64,000 nucleotides of DNA from contig NZ_JBHULM010000001.1 of assembly GCF_042684485.1 (NCBI RefSeq), positions 62,001 through 126,000 of the forward strand, given 5' to 3'. This document shows, in pieces, positions 19,287 to 27,664 of the stretch; position 1 is the stretch's first letter; the number at the start of each line of letters is the position of its first letter. This DNA is from Oceanihabitans gracilariae. GTDB taxonomy: Bacteria; Bacteroidota; Bacteroidia; Flavobacteriales; Flavobacteriaceae. The notes under the pieces were generated by a model. That model ran no database searches, was not told the DNA's origin, and was given only the letters and a program-made list of their open reading frames with translations. Both the position numbers and the translations under genes were made by a program.

Positions 19287-20780
19287 ATGAACAAAATTAT
19301 TAAACTATTTTTATTAGCATTTGTTATCTCAGCATCAGCTGCGCTTGTTGTGAGCTGTGATGTTGAAGACGGAAAAGACGGCATTGATGGTGTAGACGGA
19401 GCAGACGGAAATTCTATTTCCGATTACTTATCGGCATCAAATACACCTGCTTTCCTTAAAGTTACCGATCAGTTTATTAACCTAAGAATTTCAACTCTTT
19501 TAAGTTCAGAAGATATCATTCCTAATACGCCTAACTTTATTTATGGGTCTATGGCAGATGGCGCTGGATTAATTAATAATGGCGATAACACATTTACTTT
19601 AATTAATAATATTGAAGCCGATTATTCTATTGCTAGAATTTTATTAAACGAAAACTTAAGACCTTATAGCGGTGAGTATATCTTAAACGCTACAGCAACG
19701 GCTGAAACAGCAATGTGTTCAGGAACTTTAGTAACTCCAGAAGAACATGGATTCGGACCATTATACCTTTCTGGTGGTGAATGGGGTGGAGCCTCTAAAG
19801 GGGTGTTTGTAACCGATCCTTATAAAAGTGCTGACGATGCGAGTACAGGAGAAACCTTAGCTGCTATGGGACAATGGTCTACAGAAAATGCAGTTCCTAT
19901 CGGAAAAGACGCTTATCCAGATAAAACAGTGGTGTTTATTGGTGATGATCATGCTGACAACTCGGTGCCTTCTGGTCAATTAGGAATGTATGTTGGTAAT
20001 CGTGGTGATCTGTATGGAGGTCAGTTATACGGATTAAAAGTGACAACTCCAGGTGTTGATTTTGAAATGGATATGCAAGAAGGAATGTCTTACAGTGCAG
20101 AATTTGTGCAGTTAGATGAAACCGAAATAAACGCTTTAGATGCAGAAGCAAAAACCAAAGGTGTTATGGGATTCTCTAGATTAGAAGATATCGATTGGAG
20201 AAGAGGTTCTGCAGCCAACCAAAGAGAAATCTATTTCTGTGTAACAGGTCGTATCTCTGCAAGTTTAGCAGGAAAAGGGTCTGCTTTAGGTCGTGTGTAT
20301 AAAGTAACCTTAAATGAAACTGATCCAACAGGTCCAGCAACCATTACTTGTGTTTTAGATGGAGATATTGTTGGTGGTGTAGCAGAAGGATTCCATTCTC
20401 CAGATAATATTTTAGTGACTGAAAACTATGCCTACATTCAAGAAGATCCTAACGGATATTTAGATACTTCAGTTAATGGTTACGCTAAGCTTTACCAGTA
20501 CAACTTAAATACAGGAGAATTAAAAACAGTTTTAGAAGCAGACCAAGCTAGAGCAGAAAGCTTAGGTTATGGTTCAACATCAAGAACTTGGGAGATTACA
20601 GGGATGATTGATGTTACCGACGTGGTAAACAATGGAGAGAATACCTTCTTAGTGATGACACAAAACCATGGCTGGGAACCTGCTGACGGAACATCTTTTA
20701 CAGATCCATTAGCAAACCCTAACTTGTCTAATACTAAAGAAGGTTCCATACTTTACCTTATTAAAGGTTTAGATAGATAA
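19287..20780 (+). CDS. PhoX-like (DUF839-type) secreted lipoprotein
   Basis: The protein has an SPII signal with the lipobox Cys at residue 24 (LVVSC), then a short collagen-like Gly-x-Asp stretch (GKDGIDGVDGADG), then a beta-propeller-like body. Features that recall calcium-dependent PhoX-type phosphatases and their DUF839 relatives are GPLYLSGGEWGG, DDHADNSVPSGQLGMY, LEDIDWRRG and FHSPDNILVTENYAYIQEDP. It is probably anchored at the outer membrane or cell surface. It lies 12 bases upstream of a di-heme peroxidase gene, so the two are an operon. Phosphatase activity is not certain, because many DUF839 proteins are uncharacterised. Confidence 0.65.
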   Translation: MNKIIKLFLLAFVISASAALVVSCDVEDGKDGIDGVDGADGNSISDYLSASNTPAFLKVTDQFINLRISTLLSSEDIIPNTPNFIYGSMADGAGLINNGDNTFTLINNIEADYSIARILLNENLRPYSGEYILNATATAETAMCSGTLVTPEEHGFGPLYLSGGEWGGASKGVFVTDPYKSADDASTGETLAAMGQWSTENAVPIGKDAYPDKTVVFIGDDHADNSVPSGQLGMYVGNRGDLYGGQLYGLKVTTPGVDFEMDMQEGMSYSAEFVQLDETEINALDAEAKTKGVMGFSRLEDIDWRRGSAANQREIYFCVTGRISASLAGKGSALGRVYKVTLNETDPTGPATITCVLDGDIVGGVAEGFHSPDNILVTENYAYIQEDPNGYLDTSVNGYAKLYQYNLNTGELKTVLEADQARAESLGYGSTSRTWEITGMIDVTDVVNNGENTFLVMTQNHGWEPADGTSFTDPLANPNLSNTKEGSILYLIKGLDR

Positions 20781-20792
20781 TAAGATAACAGC

Positions 20793-22601
20793 ATGAATAA
20801 GAACATATTTGTGAAAGCAAAGGCATATACATTTAGTATATGTCTTTTGCTTTTCATTACGGTATCGTGTAAAAAGCAGATGGAACCTGTAAATAAGGAT
20901 ACAACTAATGAAAAAATAGCTTCGTTTTATCTTTCAGAATTAGAACAGTGTATTGCATTTTTAGATTCCATTTCAACGTTTCAAAAAGCCGAAGAGCGCA
21001 TCGCTTTTTATAAAAAAGCACGCAAACACTTTAAAACCATGGAGCCTATAATGGCTGCTATAGATAAAAACAATTTTAAATCCTTGAACGCTCCAAACAT
21101 CTTACAAGTTCAGGAAGAAGACTTAACAGATGTGAAAATTAGAAACCCATTTGGTTTTCAGGTCATTGAAGAGTTGTTACATGAGGATGAAGGAGGTGCT
21201 GAGGTATTGCAGAATGCTATAACAGTTACTTCAAATCGTTTAAAGTTGTTGCAAAGTAATACACACGTTCAGTTGAAAGATTATCATCTTATTTGGTTGA
21301 TTAGAGATCAAATCCTTAGAACGGCAGCAACAGGTATTACAGGGTTCGATTCTCCTGTTTTAGGACAAGCATTAACCGAAAGTCGATATACCACACAAAC
21401 CCTTATAACCTTACTAGAGCTATGTAAGGATAAGTTTCGTACAGTACAAATTTATGAAGATTTAAGAGCGTCCTTTAAAAACGGAATTGCGGCTCTAAAT
21501 GCCGATTTTGATACTTTTGATCGTTATAGTTTTATTAAAAATTACACCGATCCGCAATTAAAATTATTGGTAAAAACTCAGGAAGATTGGAAGGTGAATT
21601 TTCCTTTTGAAATGGCTGTTTCTAATACAGCGACCTCTTTTTTTGGAGCCAATACACTTAATGTTCTCTATTTTTCAGACTATAAGAGTGATACACTTCA
21701 TCTAAAACAGAAAGAAGCTTTTGGGAAAGCGCTATTTAATGACAAATCATTATCCAGGAATAAGGATATGGCTTGCGCTAGTTGCCATTTAGAAGCAAAG
21801 GCATTTACAGATGGTAGAAAGACTTTTGATGCAAGACAAGTTAGAAATTCACCAACACTAACTTATAGTGCCTATCAGCAGTCCTTTTTTATGGACGGAC
21901 GCGCAGGAAGTTTAGAAGGGCAGGTTGTAGGTGTCGCTGAAAATCATAATGAATTTAATTTACCAATGGATTCTATCGTTGGACGTGTTTTAAAGAATCC
22001 TGCATACAAAACAGCGATAGACAGTTTATATGGCAGCAAACGTATGGATTTTAATATCAGACATGCCATTGCAAGTTATGTGCGTAGTTTAAATGCTTTC
22101 AACTCCAAATTGGATAGAAATATCCAAGGTGTCGAGACGTCTTTAACTGCTGAAGAAAAGCAAGGTTTTAATTTATTTATGGGTAAGGCAGCTTGTGCTA
22201 CTTGTCACTTTCCGCCTTTATTTAATGGTACGGTTCCACCACATTATAATGATACCGAAGTAGAGTTGCTTGGAGTACCTGAGAAAAAGGATACTATAAA
22301 CGCAATGATTAGTGATGATTTAGGACGTTATAATGTTTTCAAAACCTTTCAAAGAAAACACTTTTTTAAAACCCCTACAGTTAGAAATAGTGAGGTTACC
22401 GGACCTTACATGCATAATGGCGTGTATGACACCTTAGAGGAGGTGGTCGATTTTTATAATCGTGGCGGAGGAAAAGGAATTGGCATTCATGAAGAATTTC
22501 AAACCTTACCCTTTGATGCATTAGATTTAAGTAAAGCAGAACAAGAAAGTATAGTCGCTTTTATGAAAACCCTAACCGATGCTGATTTTGTAGAAAAATA
22601 A
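20793..22601 (+). CDS. Di-heme cytochrome c peroxidase (MauG/CcpA family) with helical N-terminal domain
   Basis: This is a 602-residue lipoprotein (lipobox Cys at 26). The C-terminal two thirds form a CCP/MauG domain with two c-type heme sites, ACASCH near residue 328 and ACATCH near residue 468, and the usual TPTVRNSEVTGPYMHNG segment. Such enzymes reduce hydrogen peroxide or oxidise protein substrates in the periplasm. The first 230 residues are helical and resemble an imelysin-like domain (FKTMEPIMAAID, NPFGFQVIEELL). That would be a fusion linking iron handling to a peroxidase; I see it only as an impression. It follows the PhoX-like gene by 12 bases and is followed by a terminator. Confidence 0.85.
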   Translation: MNKNIFVKAKAYTFSICLLLFITVSCKKQMEPVNKDTTNEKIASFYLSELEQCIAFLDSISTFQKAEERIAFYKKARKHFKTMEPIMAAIDKNNFKSLNAPNILQVQEEDLTDVKIRNPFGFQVIEELLHEDEGGAEVLQNAITVTSNRLKLLQSNTHVQLKDYHLIWLIRDQILRTAATGITGFDSPVLGQALTESRYTTQTLITLLELCKDKFRTVQIYEDLRASFKNGIAALNADFDTFDRYSFIKNYTDPQLKLLVKTQEDWKVNFPFEMAVSNTATSFFGANTLNVLYFSDYKSDTLHLKQKEAFGKALFNDKSLSRNKDMACASCHLEAKAFTDGRKTFDARQVRNSPTLTYSAYQQSFFMDGRAGSLEGQVVGVAENHNEFNLPMDSIVGRVLKNPAYKTAIDSLYGSKRMDFNIRHAIASYVRSLNAFNSKLDRNIQGVETSLTAEEKQGFNLFMGKAACATCHFPPLFNGTVPPHYNDTEVELLGVPEKKDTINAMISDDLGRYNVFKTFQRKHFFKTPTVRNSEVTGPYMHNGVYDTLEEVVDFYNRGGGKGIGIHEEFQTLPFDALDLSKAEQESIVAFMKTLTDADFVEK

Positions 22602-22634
22602 GTCAGCAATTAGCAATTTTATTAGGAAGGCGGC

Positions 22635-22680
22635 ATCGCTTCATATCACGTTATACAAGTGGTGTGAAGCGATTTGTTTT
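22635..22680 (+). terminator. Rho-independent terminator after the peroxidase gene
   Basis: ATCGCTTCA (22635-22643) pairs with TGAAGCGAT (22665-22673), with a partly paired loop and TTGTTTTT directly after. It closes the PhoX-like/peroxidase operon 34 bases after the stop. Confidence 0.75.
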
Positions 22681-22789
22681 TAGTACTATCGTTGTTTTTT
22701 TTGGGGTTGGTAAGATTACACAGATTAATTACTTTTGGCTAGAGATACTTAGTAAGACTAACTTATAAAGGATATAGACTAAAAAACAT

Positions 22790-23149
22790 ATGACCATAAA
22801 CGAATTACCAGGTACTTACAATGTTATTGGAAGCAATCAAGATGAAAACGGCATCGCTTACAAAGGTGTATTAGAATTAACCTTAAATGAGCAACGAAGA
22901 ATACGAGCAAAATGGCTTATTAATAATAGTCAAGAACAGTTAGGTACTGGTTTTTTTAAAGATAATATTTTGGTGATTAATTTTAATTATCAAGGCGACG
23001 ACGATAAAACATATAAAGGAGTAGTAGTGTATAAATGCATAACAAAAGATGTTTTAGAAGGCTTTTGGTCAGAAAAACATGGTAATCCATTATTTCTAGG
23101 AGAAGAACGTTGTTTTAGAGTAGGAACGCAACGAGAATTGGTGCATTAA
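22790..23149 (+). CDS. Conserved-looking hypothetical protein, small beta-rich
   Basis: This 119-residue soluble protein has no signal peptide. Its pattern of alternating strands (GTYNVIGSNQDENGIAYKG, then LELTLN, VINFNYQGDD, GVVVYKCI, LEGFWSEKHG) suggests a small beta-barrel or lipocalin-like fold. I do not recognise a family. It stands alone between a terminator and a long gene-free stretch, so there is no context clue. The start ATG at 22790 is the only reasonable choice. Confidence 0.6.
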   Translation: MTINELPGTYNVIGSNQDENGIAYKGVLELTLNEQRRIRAKWLINNSQEQLGTGFFKDNILVINFNYQGDDDKTYKGVVVYKCITKDVLEGFWSEKHGNPLFLGEERCFRVGTQRELVH

Positions 23150-23629
23150 AATTTGAAATATTTTAATATATAAGCTCAAGCCGCCATCGCACTTGCCAAT
23201 CCGACAAGGTCAAAACCAACTATTTTCAGAAATAGTGAGCACTAATCCATGTTAAAAAGAAAATCAAGGATTGAAAAAACACACTCCATTAACACTTCAA
23301 AACTTAATGTAGTAGCGAATGGTACTTTGGTAAATGCGTAGCATTCACGAATTCCTATTTAAACAATAAGAAACCATGAGTAACTCCTAATATATCATTT
23401 TGACTCTTTGGTAGTTTGTGCTAAGCGCAATCAAAGGGTTTTGTGTCAAGAACTGCGTAGCACATCATTTGTTTTTAAAACACCAAACAAAGCAATCATA
23501 TGGATGGATATTCTATATATACTTCCGGTTTTTATCCTATAAATTTTCAGGTATGTAAATAGTAAAGAAAGGATTCCGCTTTATATAAAAAAAAGAAACC
23601 CTTACAATCTAAAGATTATAAGGGTTTTG
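23150..23629. other. 480-base gene-free stretch
   Basis: No ORF of believable composition is present on either strand. Two short similar motifs occur, TGCGTAGCATT near 23333 and TGCGTAGCACA near 23454, and a third related one (ACGTAGCATTT) occurs at 32701. The sequence looks like decayed DNA. I cannot identify its source. The last 34 bases are the tRNA terminator. Confidence 0.4.
23596..23627 (-). terminator. Terminator of tRNA-Ser gene
   Basis: AAACCCTTA (23596-23604) pairs with TAAGGGTTT (23619-23627), and AATCT with AGATT inside. On the minus strand the hairpin is followed by a T-run. It begins 2 bases past the tRNA 3' end, as expected for a tRNA transcript terminator. Confidence 0.8.
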
Positions 23630-23714
23630 CGGAGAAAGAGGGATTCGAACCCCCGGAGGTGTGACCCTCAACAGTTTTCAAGACTGCCGCATTCGACCAC
23701 TCTGCCATTTCTCC
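23630..23714 (-). tRNA. tRNA-Ser (anticodon UGA)
   Basis: Read on the minus strand, the gene begins GGAGAAATGGCAGAGTGG. The acceptor stem pairs GGAGAAA with TTTCTCC, followed by discriminator G as in serine tRNAs. The anticodon loop is CTTGAAAA, giving UGA for UCA codons. There is a long variable arm (GTTGAGGGTCACACCTC) and a T arm GGGGGTTCGAATCCCTC. The CCA end is not encoded. A -7-like TATATTTG lies at 23751-23758 on the minus strand. Confidence 0.97.
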
Positions 23715-23857
23715 TTGAGTGCCTCATCGGGTATTCCCCAAATGCGAGTGCAAATATATAAACAATTCTTTAAAAAAAAATGATTTTTGAAAAAAAATAT
23801 CAGATTATTTTTATTTTATTTTTAAAGCCTTGATTAGCACGTTTTTATTTTTTCAAT

Positions 23858-25366
23858 TTAAACAGTCGTATTTGCAAATGTTTCCATTTTCATTGTTCCG
23901 TGTGCCTTAAATTCCTCATGCCAGCTAAAAGCATTTTTAAGAATATGTGGTGTATGTCCTCCTAATTGGTATGCTTCTTCAAAATACTGAAGTAGTTGTT
24001 CTCTATAGTCAGGGTGTACACAGTTTTTAATAATCACTCTAGCTCTTTCTACAGGAGCTAATCCTCTAATGTCTGCTAAACCTTGTTCAGTAACTAAAAC
24101 ATCTACATCATGCTCTGTATGGTCTGTATGTGATACCATAGGTACAATATGCGAAATACGACCTTCTTTAGACATAGACGGACAAGCAAAAATGCTTAAA
24201 TATCCGTTTCTTGCAAAATCACCAGAACCTCCAATACCATTCATCATCTTTGTTCCTGTGATATGCGTAGAGTTCACATTACCATAAATATCAAACTCAA
24301 TAGCAGTATTAATACCAATAACTCCTAAACGACTAATAACTTCTGCTGCATTACTAATGTTTTGTGGTCTTAATAGTAATTTGCTCTTGTATTTTTCAAA
24401 ATCATTAAAAATCTTATCCGAGCAGGATTGGGTAACTGTTATAGAAGATGCCGAAGCAAATAATAGTTTTCCGGAGTCAATAAGATCAAAAGTACTGTCT
24501 TGCAATACTTCAGAGTACATGGTTAGGTTTTTAAATCTACTATTGGTAAAACCAGATAAAATAGCATTTGCTGTTTTTCCTATTCCTGCTTGTAAAGGTA
24601 AAAGAGACTCCGTTAGTCTTCCTTCATCCACTTCCTTTTCTAAAAAGCTAAGAATGTGTTTTGAAATCGCTTCCGTTTTTTCATCTGGAGCAGAAATAAC
24701 AGCTGGACTATCTGGTATTTCGGTATAAACAATAGCTGCTACTTTTTCCGGATTCACTTTTATAAAAGAATCTCCTATTCTAGTGTCAGAGTTTAATATT
24801 GGAATAATTTCTCTATGTGGTTGTTTTTTTAATAGCTTAATATCATGAATTCCTGCAAGACTCTCAGGGAAACTTGTATTTACTTCTATGATTACTTTAT
24901 CGGCTTTTTCTACAAAAATAGGAGAGTTTCCAACAGAAGTAGTAGGTACAATATAACCATCTTCTGTAATAGATACCGCTTCAATAATAGCAACATCAAT
25001 TTTAAAGCTATCAATTTTTTGTAGCATATCTGCCGTTTGTCCTAAATGTTGATCTACATATAATACCTCATGATTATTAATGCTTTTTCTTAAGGTAGCA
25101 TCTGCTTGAAATGGCATTCTTTTTTGTAATGCTCCATTTTTTGCCAAGTTAGCATCTGTATCATACCCTAAAGAAGCTCCACTTAATACGGTTACTTTTA
25201 ATTCTTCATGCAGCGCTCTTTCTGCTACTTTAGGCAATACAGCTTTACTGTCTCCTGCTTTTGTGAAACCACTTACACCTAAAATATGATGATTTTTAAT
25301 AAGTAAAGAGGCTTTTTCTGCAGACTGTACTTTATCTTTATAAGGAGCGTATTTAATTCTGTGCAT
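23858..25366 (-). CDS. Acetyl-CoA hydrolase/transferase family protein (probable succinate CoA-transferase)
   Basis: This 502-residue enzyme belongs to the class I CoA-transferase family of AarC/Cat1. It probably moves CoA between acetyl-CoA and succinate (or releases acetate) in the cytoplasm. Supporting segments are GVSGFTKAGDSKAVLP near residue 32, the EVLQD segment expected to carry the catalytic Glu, NGIGGSGDF in the C-terminal domain and VTEQGLADIRGLAPVERA near the end. Length is normal. It is divergent from the AraC regulator at 25546, and the 179 bases between them probably hold both promoters, so that regulator may control it. Confidence 0.9.
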   Translation of the reverse strand: MHRIKYAPYKDKVQSAEKASLLIKNHHILGVSGFTKAGDSKAVLPKVAERALHEELKVTVLSGASLGYDTDANLAKNGALQKRMPFQADATLRKSINNHEVLYVDQHLGQTADMLQKIDSFKIDVAIIEAVSITEDGYIVPTTSVGNSPIFVEKADKVIIEVNTSFPESLAGIHDIKLLKKQPHREIIPILNSDTRIGDSFIKVNPEKVAAIVYTEIPDSPAVISAPDEKTEAISKHILSFLEKEVDEGRLTESLLPLQAGIGKTANAILSGFTNSRFKNLTMYSEVLQDSTFDLIDSGKLLFASASSITVTQSCSDKIFNDFEKYKSKLLLRPQNISNAAEVISRLGVIGINTAIEFDIYGNVNSTHITGTKMMNGIGGSGDFARNGYLSIFACPSMSKEGRISHIVPMVSHTDHTEHDVDVLVTEQGLADIRGLAPVERARVIIKNCVHPDYREQLLQYFEEAYQLGGHTPHILKNAFSWHEEFKAHGTMKMETFANTTV

Positions 25367-25545
25367 ATGAATATCTATTTAGTAATATTAGGGTTAAAAA
25401 TTTTTCTATTTCATTAAAATTTGCAGTCTAATTGTGTTATTAATAAAATAGATTGGCAATTTATGCAAGATATTTAATGTCTATTTATTAAAATAAGACA
25501 ATATTTTATTAATTTAGTGCATTGAATATTATCCTTATAAATATA

Positions 25546-26352
25546 ATGAATAGTAAGTATTATTTAACCGAAGTAGATAAGAATCCGCAAAGTATTTTTT
25601 GCTACCATAATTTAAGAGGAGAAACATTTGTTGAGCCTCATAGTCATGACAAAGGACAATTTCTATATACCGAAGGTGGTGTAGTACACGTTAAAACAGA
25701 TACTAGAATGTATTATTTACCTGCAAGACATTATATGTGGATTCCTCCAGGAGTAAGGCATGCTATTTACCCAAGTTCTCCAAAAGTGATAATGAAAAAT
25801 TTATATTTTCCTATGATTGTAAATGCTTCTGGGTTCTATAAAAAAGAAGGTATTTATCCTATTAATAACTTATTAATAGAAATGTTGTTATACACTAAAA
25901 ACTGGAATGGAGATATAACAAAATCTCAAAGAAATAAATATGCTATTGTCTATGCTTTTAAAGCGCTTTTAGAGCAAACCGTTTCAAAATCTTTACATTT
26001 AGAATTGCCACATCCTACAGATGGTAGATTAATACAAATAATAAAATACCTCACAGATAATATTCATAAAGAACATTTACTACCTAAACTAGCATCTAAT
26101 TTTAGTATGACAGATAAATCCTTATATCGTTTGTTTAAAAAAGATTTAGGCATGTCATTTATTAAGTATTATACCCAATTACGAATTTTTAAATCTCTAG
26201 AGTATTTAATGAATTCAGATTACAATATTTCTGAAATAGCAAGTATGGTTGGCTATAGTAGCTTACCAACATTTAGCAATACCTTTGCTAAGGTTCTAGG
26301 AAAAAGACCTTCGGAGTACAGAAAAACGAATGAGATTTACTTAGAAGCTTAA
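25546..26352 (+). CDS. AraC-family transcriptional regulator with cupin N-terminal domain
   Basis: The N-terminal half shows a cupin ligand-binding fold (EPHSHDKGQFLYTEGG, then YYLPARHYMWIPPGVRHAIYP). The last 100 residues form the double helix-turn-helix AraC domain (LASNFSMTDKSLYRLFKKDLG and ISEIASMVGYSSLPTFSNTFAKVLGKRPSEYRK). ATG at 25546 is preferred; an in-frame TTG at 25522 would add eight residues. It is divergently placed against the acetyl-CoA hydrolase/transferase gene and is the natural candidate regulator for it. An imperfect inverted repeat GTCT...AGAC spans 25479-25499 between them. Confidence 0.88.
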   Translation: MNSKYYLTEVDKNPQSIFCYHNLRGETFVEPHSHDKGQFLYTEGGVVHVKTDTRMYYLPARHYMWIPPGVRHAIYPSSPKVIMKNLYFPMIVNASGFYKKEGIYPINNLLIEMLLYTKNWNGDITKSQRNKYAIVYAFKALLEQTVSKSLHLELPHPTDGRLIQIIKYLTDNIHKEHLLPKLASNFSMTDKSLYRLFKKDLGMSFIKYYTQLRIFKSLEYLMNSDYNISEIASMVGYSSLPTFSNTFAKVLGKRPSEYRKTNEIYLEA

Positions 26353-26373
26353 AAGAGAGTCCTCTCAAAAATG

Positions 26374-26381
26374 TATCTTTG
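26374..26381 (+). promoter_or_regulatory. Candidate -7 promoter element for the nitroreductase gene
   Basis: TATCTTTG followed by C matches the Bacteroidota -7 consensus TAnnTTTG. It lies about 20 bases before the TTG start at 26401. No clear TTG -33 element is visible, so the call rests on the -7 box alone. Confidence 0.5.
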
Positions 26382-26400
26382 CAGATATAAATAAAGGAAG

Positions 26401-27033
26401 TTGAAAATAATAGAAAAATTGAATTGGCGTTATGCTACCAAATTGTTTGATAGCACAACTATTCTTACCGAAGATAAAATACAAACATTAACAGAGGCAT
26501 TTAATTTAACAGCCACTTCTTATGGGTTACAACCCATTAAATTAATGGTTATTCAAAATAAAGAATTGCAACAAGAGTTAACCCTTCATGCTATGAATCA
26601 AAAGCAAGTAGGGCAAGCATCACACCTCTTGGTATTTTGTATTCAAACTGAAATTAATAAACATTTTGTAAAAGAATATTTTGATCGCGTATATGCTATT
26701 AGAAAAACCCCAAAAGATATTCTTAAACCATTTGAGAATTTTTTAATTGAAGATTTTGAAAATAAATCGCAAAAAGACATTGAAGTTTGGGCTACCAATC
26801 AAGCATATTTAGCACTAGGAAACTTAATGACTGTTTGTGCTGTGGAAGGTATTGATGCTTGCCCTATGGAAGGATTTGATGCTGCAAAATATGATGAGGT
26901 TTTACATTTAAAAGAAAAAGGCTTAAAATCGGTGTTAATTATGCCTATTGGTTATAGAGCAAAAGACGACATGTTTGCCGATTTAAAAAAAGTAAGAAAA
27001 GAGATGGCAGAATCTGTAATTATGCACAAGTAA
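26401..27033 (+). CDS. Nitroreductase-family NAD(P)H-dependent oxidoreductase
   Basis: This is a 210-residue flavin enzyme of the NfsB type. The start KLNWRYATKLFDS is the family's FMN-phosphate-binding region; later segments are ATSYGLQPIKLMVIQN, QAYLALGNLMTVCAVEGIDACPMEGFD and SVLIMPIGYRAKDD. Such enzymes reduce nitro compounds or quinones in the cytoplasm, usually as FMN-containing dimers. The start codon is TTG at 26401, preceded by AAAGGAAG as ribosome-binding site; no ATG gives the complete conserved N-terminus. A -7 promoter box lies just upstream. Confidence 0.9.
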   Translation: MKIIEKLNWRYATKLFDSTTILTEDKIQTLTEAFNLTATSYGLQPIKLMVIQNKELQQELTLHAMNQKQVGQASHLLVFCIQTEINKHFVKEYFDRVYAIRKTPKDILKPFENFLIEDFENKSQKDIEVWATNQAYLALGNLMTVCAVEGIDACPMEGFDAAKYDEVLHLKEKGLKSVLIMPIGYRAKDDMFADLKKVRKEMAESVIMHK

Positions 27034-27049
27034 TAAACTGGCAAGATTG

Positions 27050-27078
27050 TTGTTCTATTAAAAAAATAAATACATTTG
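27050..27078 (+). promoter_or_regulatory. Bacteroidota-type promoter for the thioredoxin-like gene
   Basis: TTG at 27050-27052, an 18-base spacer and TACATTTG at 27071-27078 match the TTG-N17-23-TAnnTTTG consensus. It lies 26 bases before the ATG at 27105. Confidence 0.65.
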
Positions 27079-27104
27079 TATAATTCACAATAGCATACAA
27101 AATA

Positions 27105-27566
27105 ATGAAAAACCTAATTTTTATATTCGCTTTTGCTATAGCAAGTAGCGTTTTTTCTCAAGAAGAAGAGGTTTCTAACCTTAATTGGTTAACAGATATA
27201 GAGGAAGCAAAATCTATTTCATCAAAAGAAAAAAAACCTATTTTAATGTATTTTACAGGTAGTGATTGGTGCTCACCTTGTAAAATGTTAAAAGAAGATT
27301 TTTTTAATACGCTAAAGTTTGAAGAAAAAGCCAAAAGTATGGTGCTTTTAATGGTAGATATTCCAAGACGAATAGATGTCATTTCGGTAGAACAAAAAGA
27401 AAAAAATAAAACATTAGTAAAAAAGTATAATAAAAAAGGAGGCTACCCTAATTTAGTAGCGCTTAACGAAAAAGGAAAAGTCATAGCAGAACTTTCTGGA
27501 TATACCTTTTTACGTGAAACCGATAGACATTATGCTTTTATAGATTCTATATTAGAGAATTATTAA
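27105..27566 (+). CDS. Secreted thioredoxin-fold protein
   Basis: This 153-residue protein has a cleavable signal peptide (FIFAFAIASSVFSQ). Its thioredoxin-like domain carries the redox motif WCSPCK near residue 57, preceded by PILMYFTGSD, and ends with the cis-Pro-like segment GGYPNLVALNEKGKVI. Expected role: disulfide exchange or reduction in the periplasm. It has its own promoter and a strong terminator, so it is a single-gene transcript. Confidence 0.85.
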   Translation: MKNLIFIFAFAIASSVFSQEEEVSNLNWLTDIEEAKSISSKEKKPILMYFTGSDWCSPCKMLKEDFFNTLKFEEKAKSMVLLMVDIPRRIDVISVEQKEKNKTLVKKYNKKGGYPNLVALNEKGKVIAELSGYTFLRETDRHYAFIDSILENY

Positions 27567-27583
27567 TAAAATAAATAGTATGT

Positions 27584-27616
27584 AAAAGCGTCAAAACTAT
27601 TGGTTTTGACGCTTTT
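27584..27616 (+). terminator. Strong Rho-independent terminator
   Basis: AAAAGCGTCAAAAC (27584-27597) pairs perfectly with GTTTTGACGCTTTT (27603-27616) around a 5-base loop, with a T-run following. It ends the thioredoxin-like transcript. Confidence 0.9.
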
Positions 27617-27664
27617 TTTATTCGTAAGATTAATTGTAAATTTGAAAACTAACCCTATTGAAAT

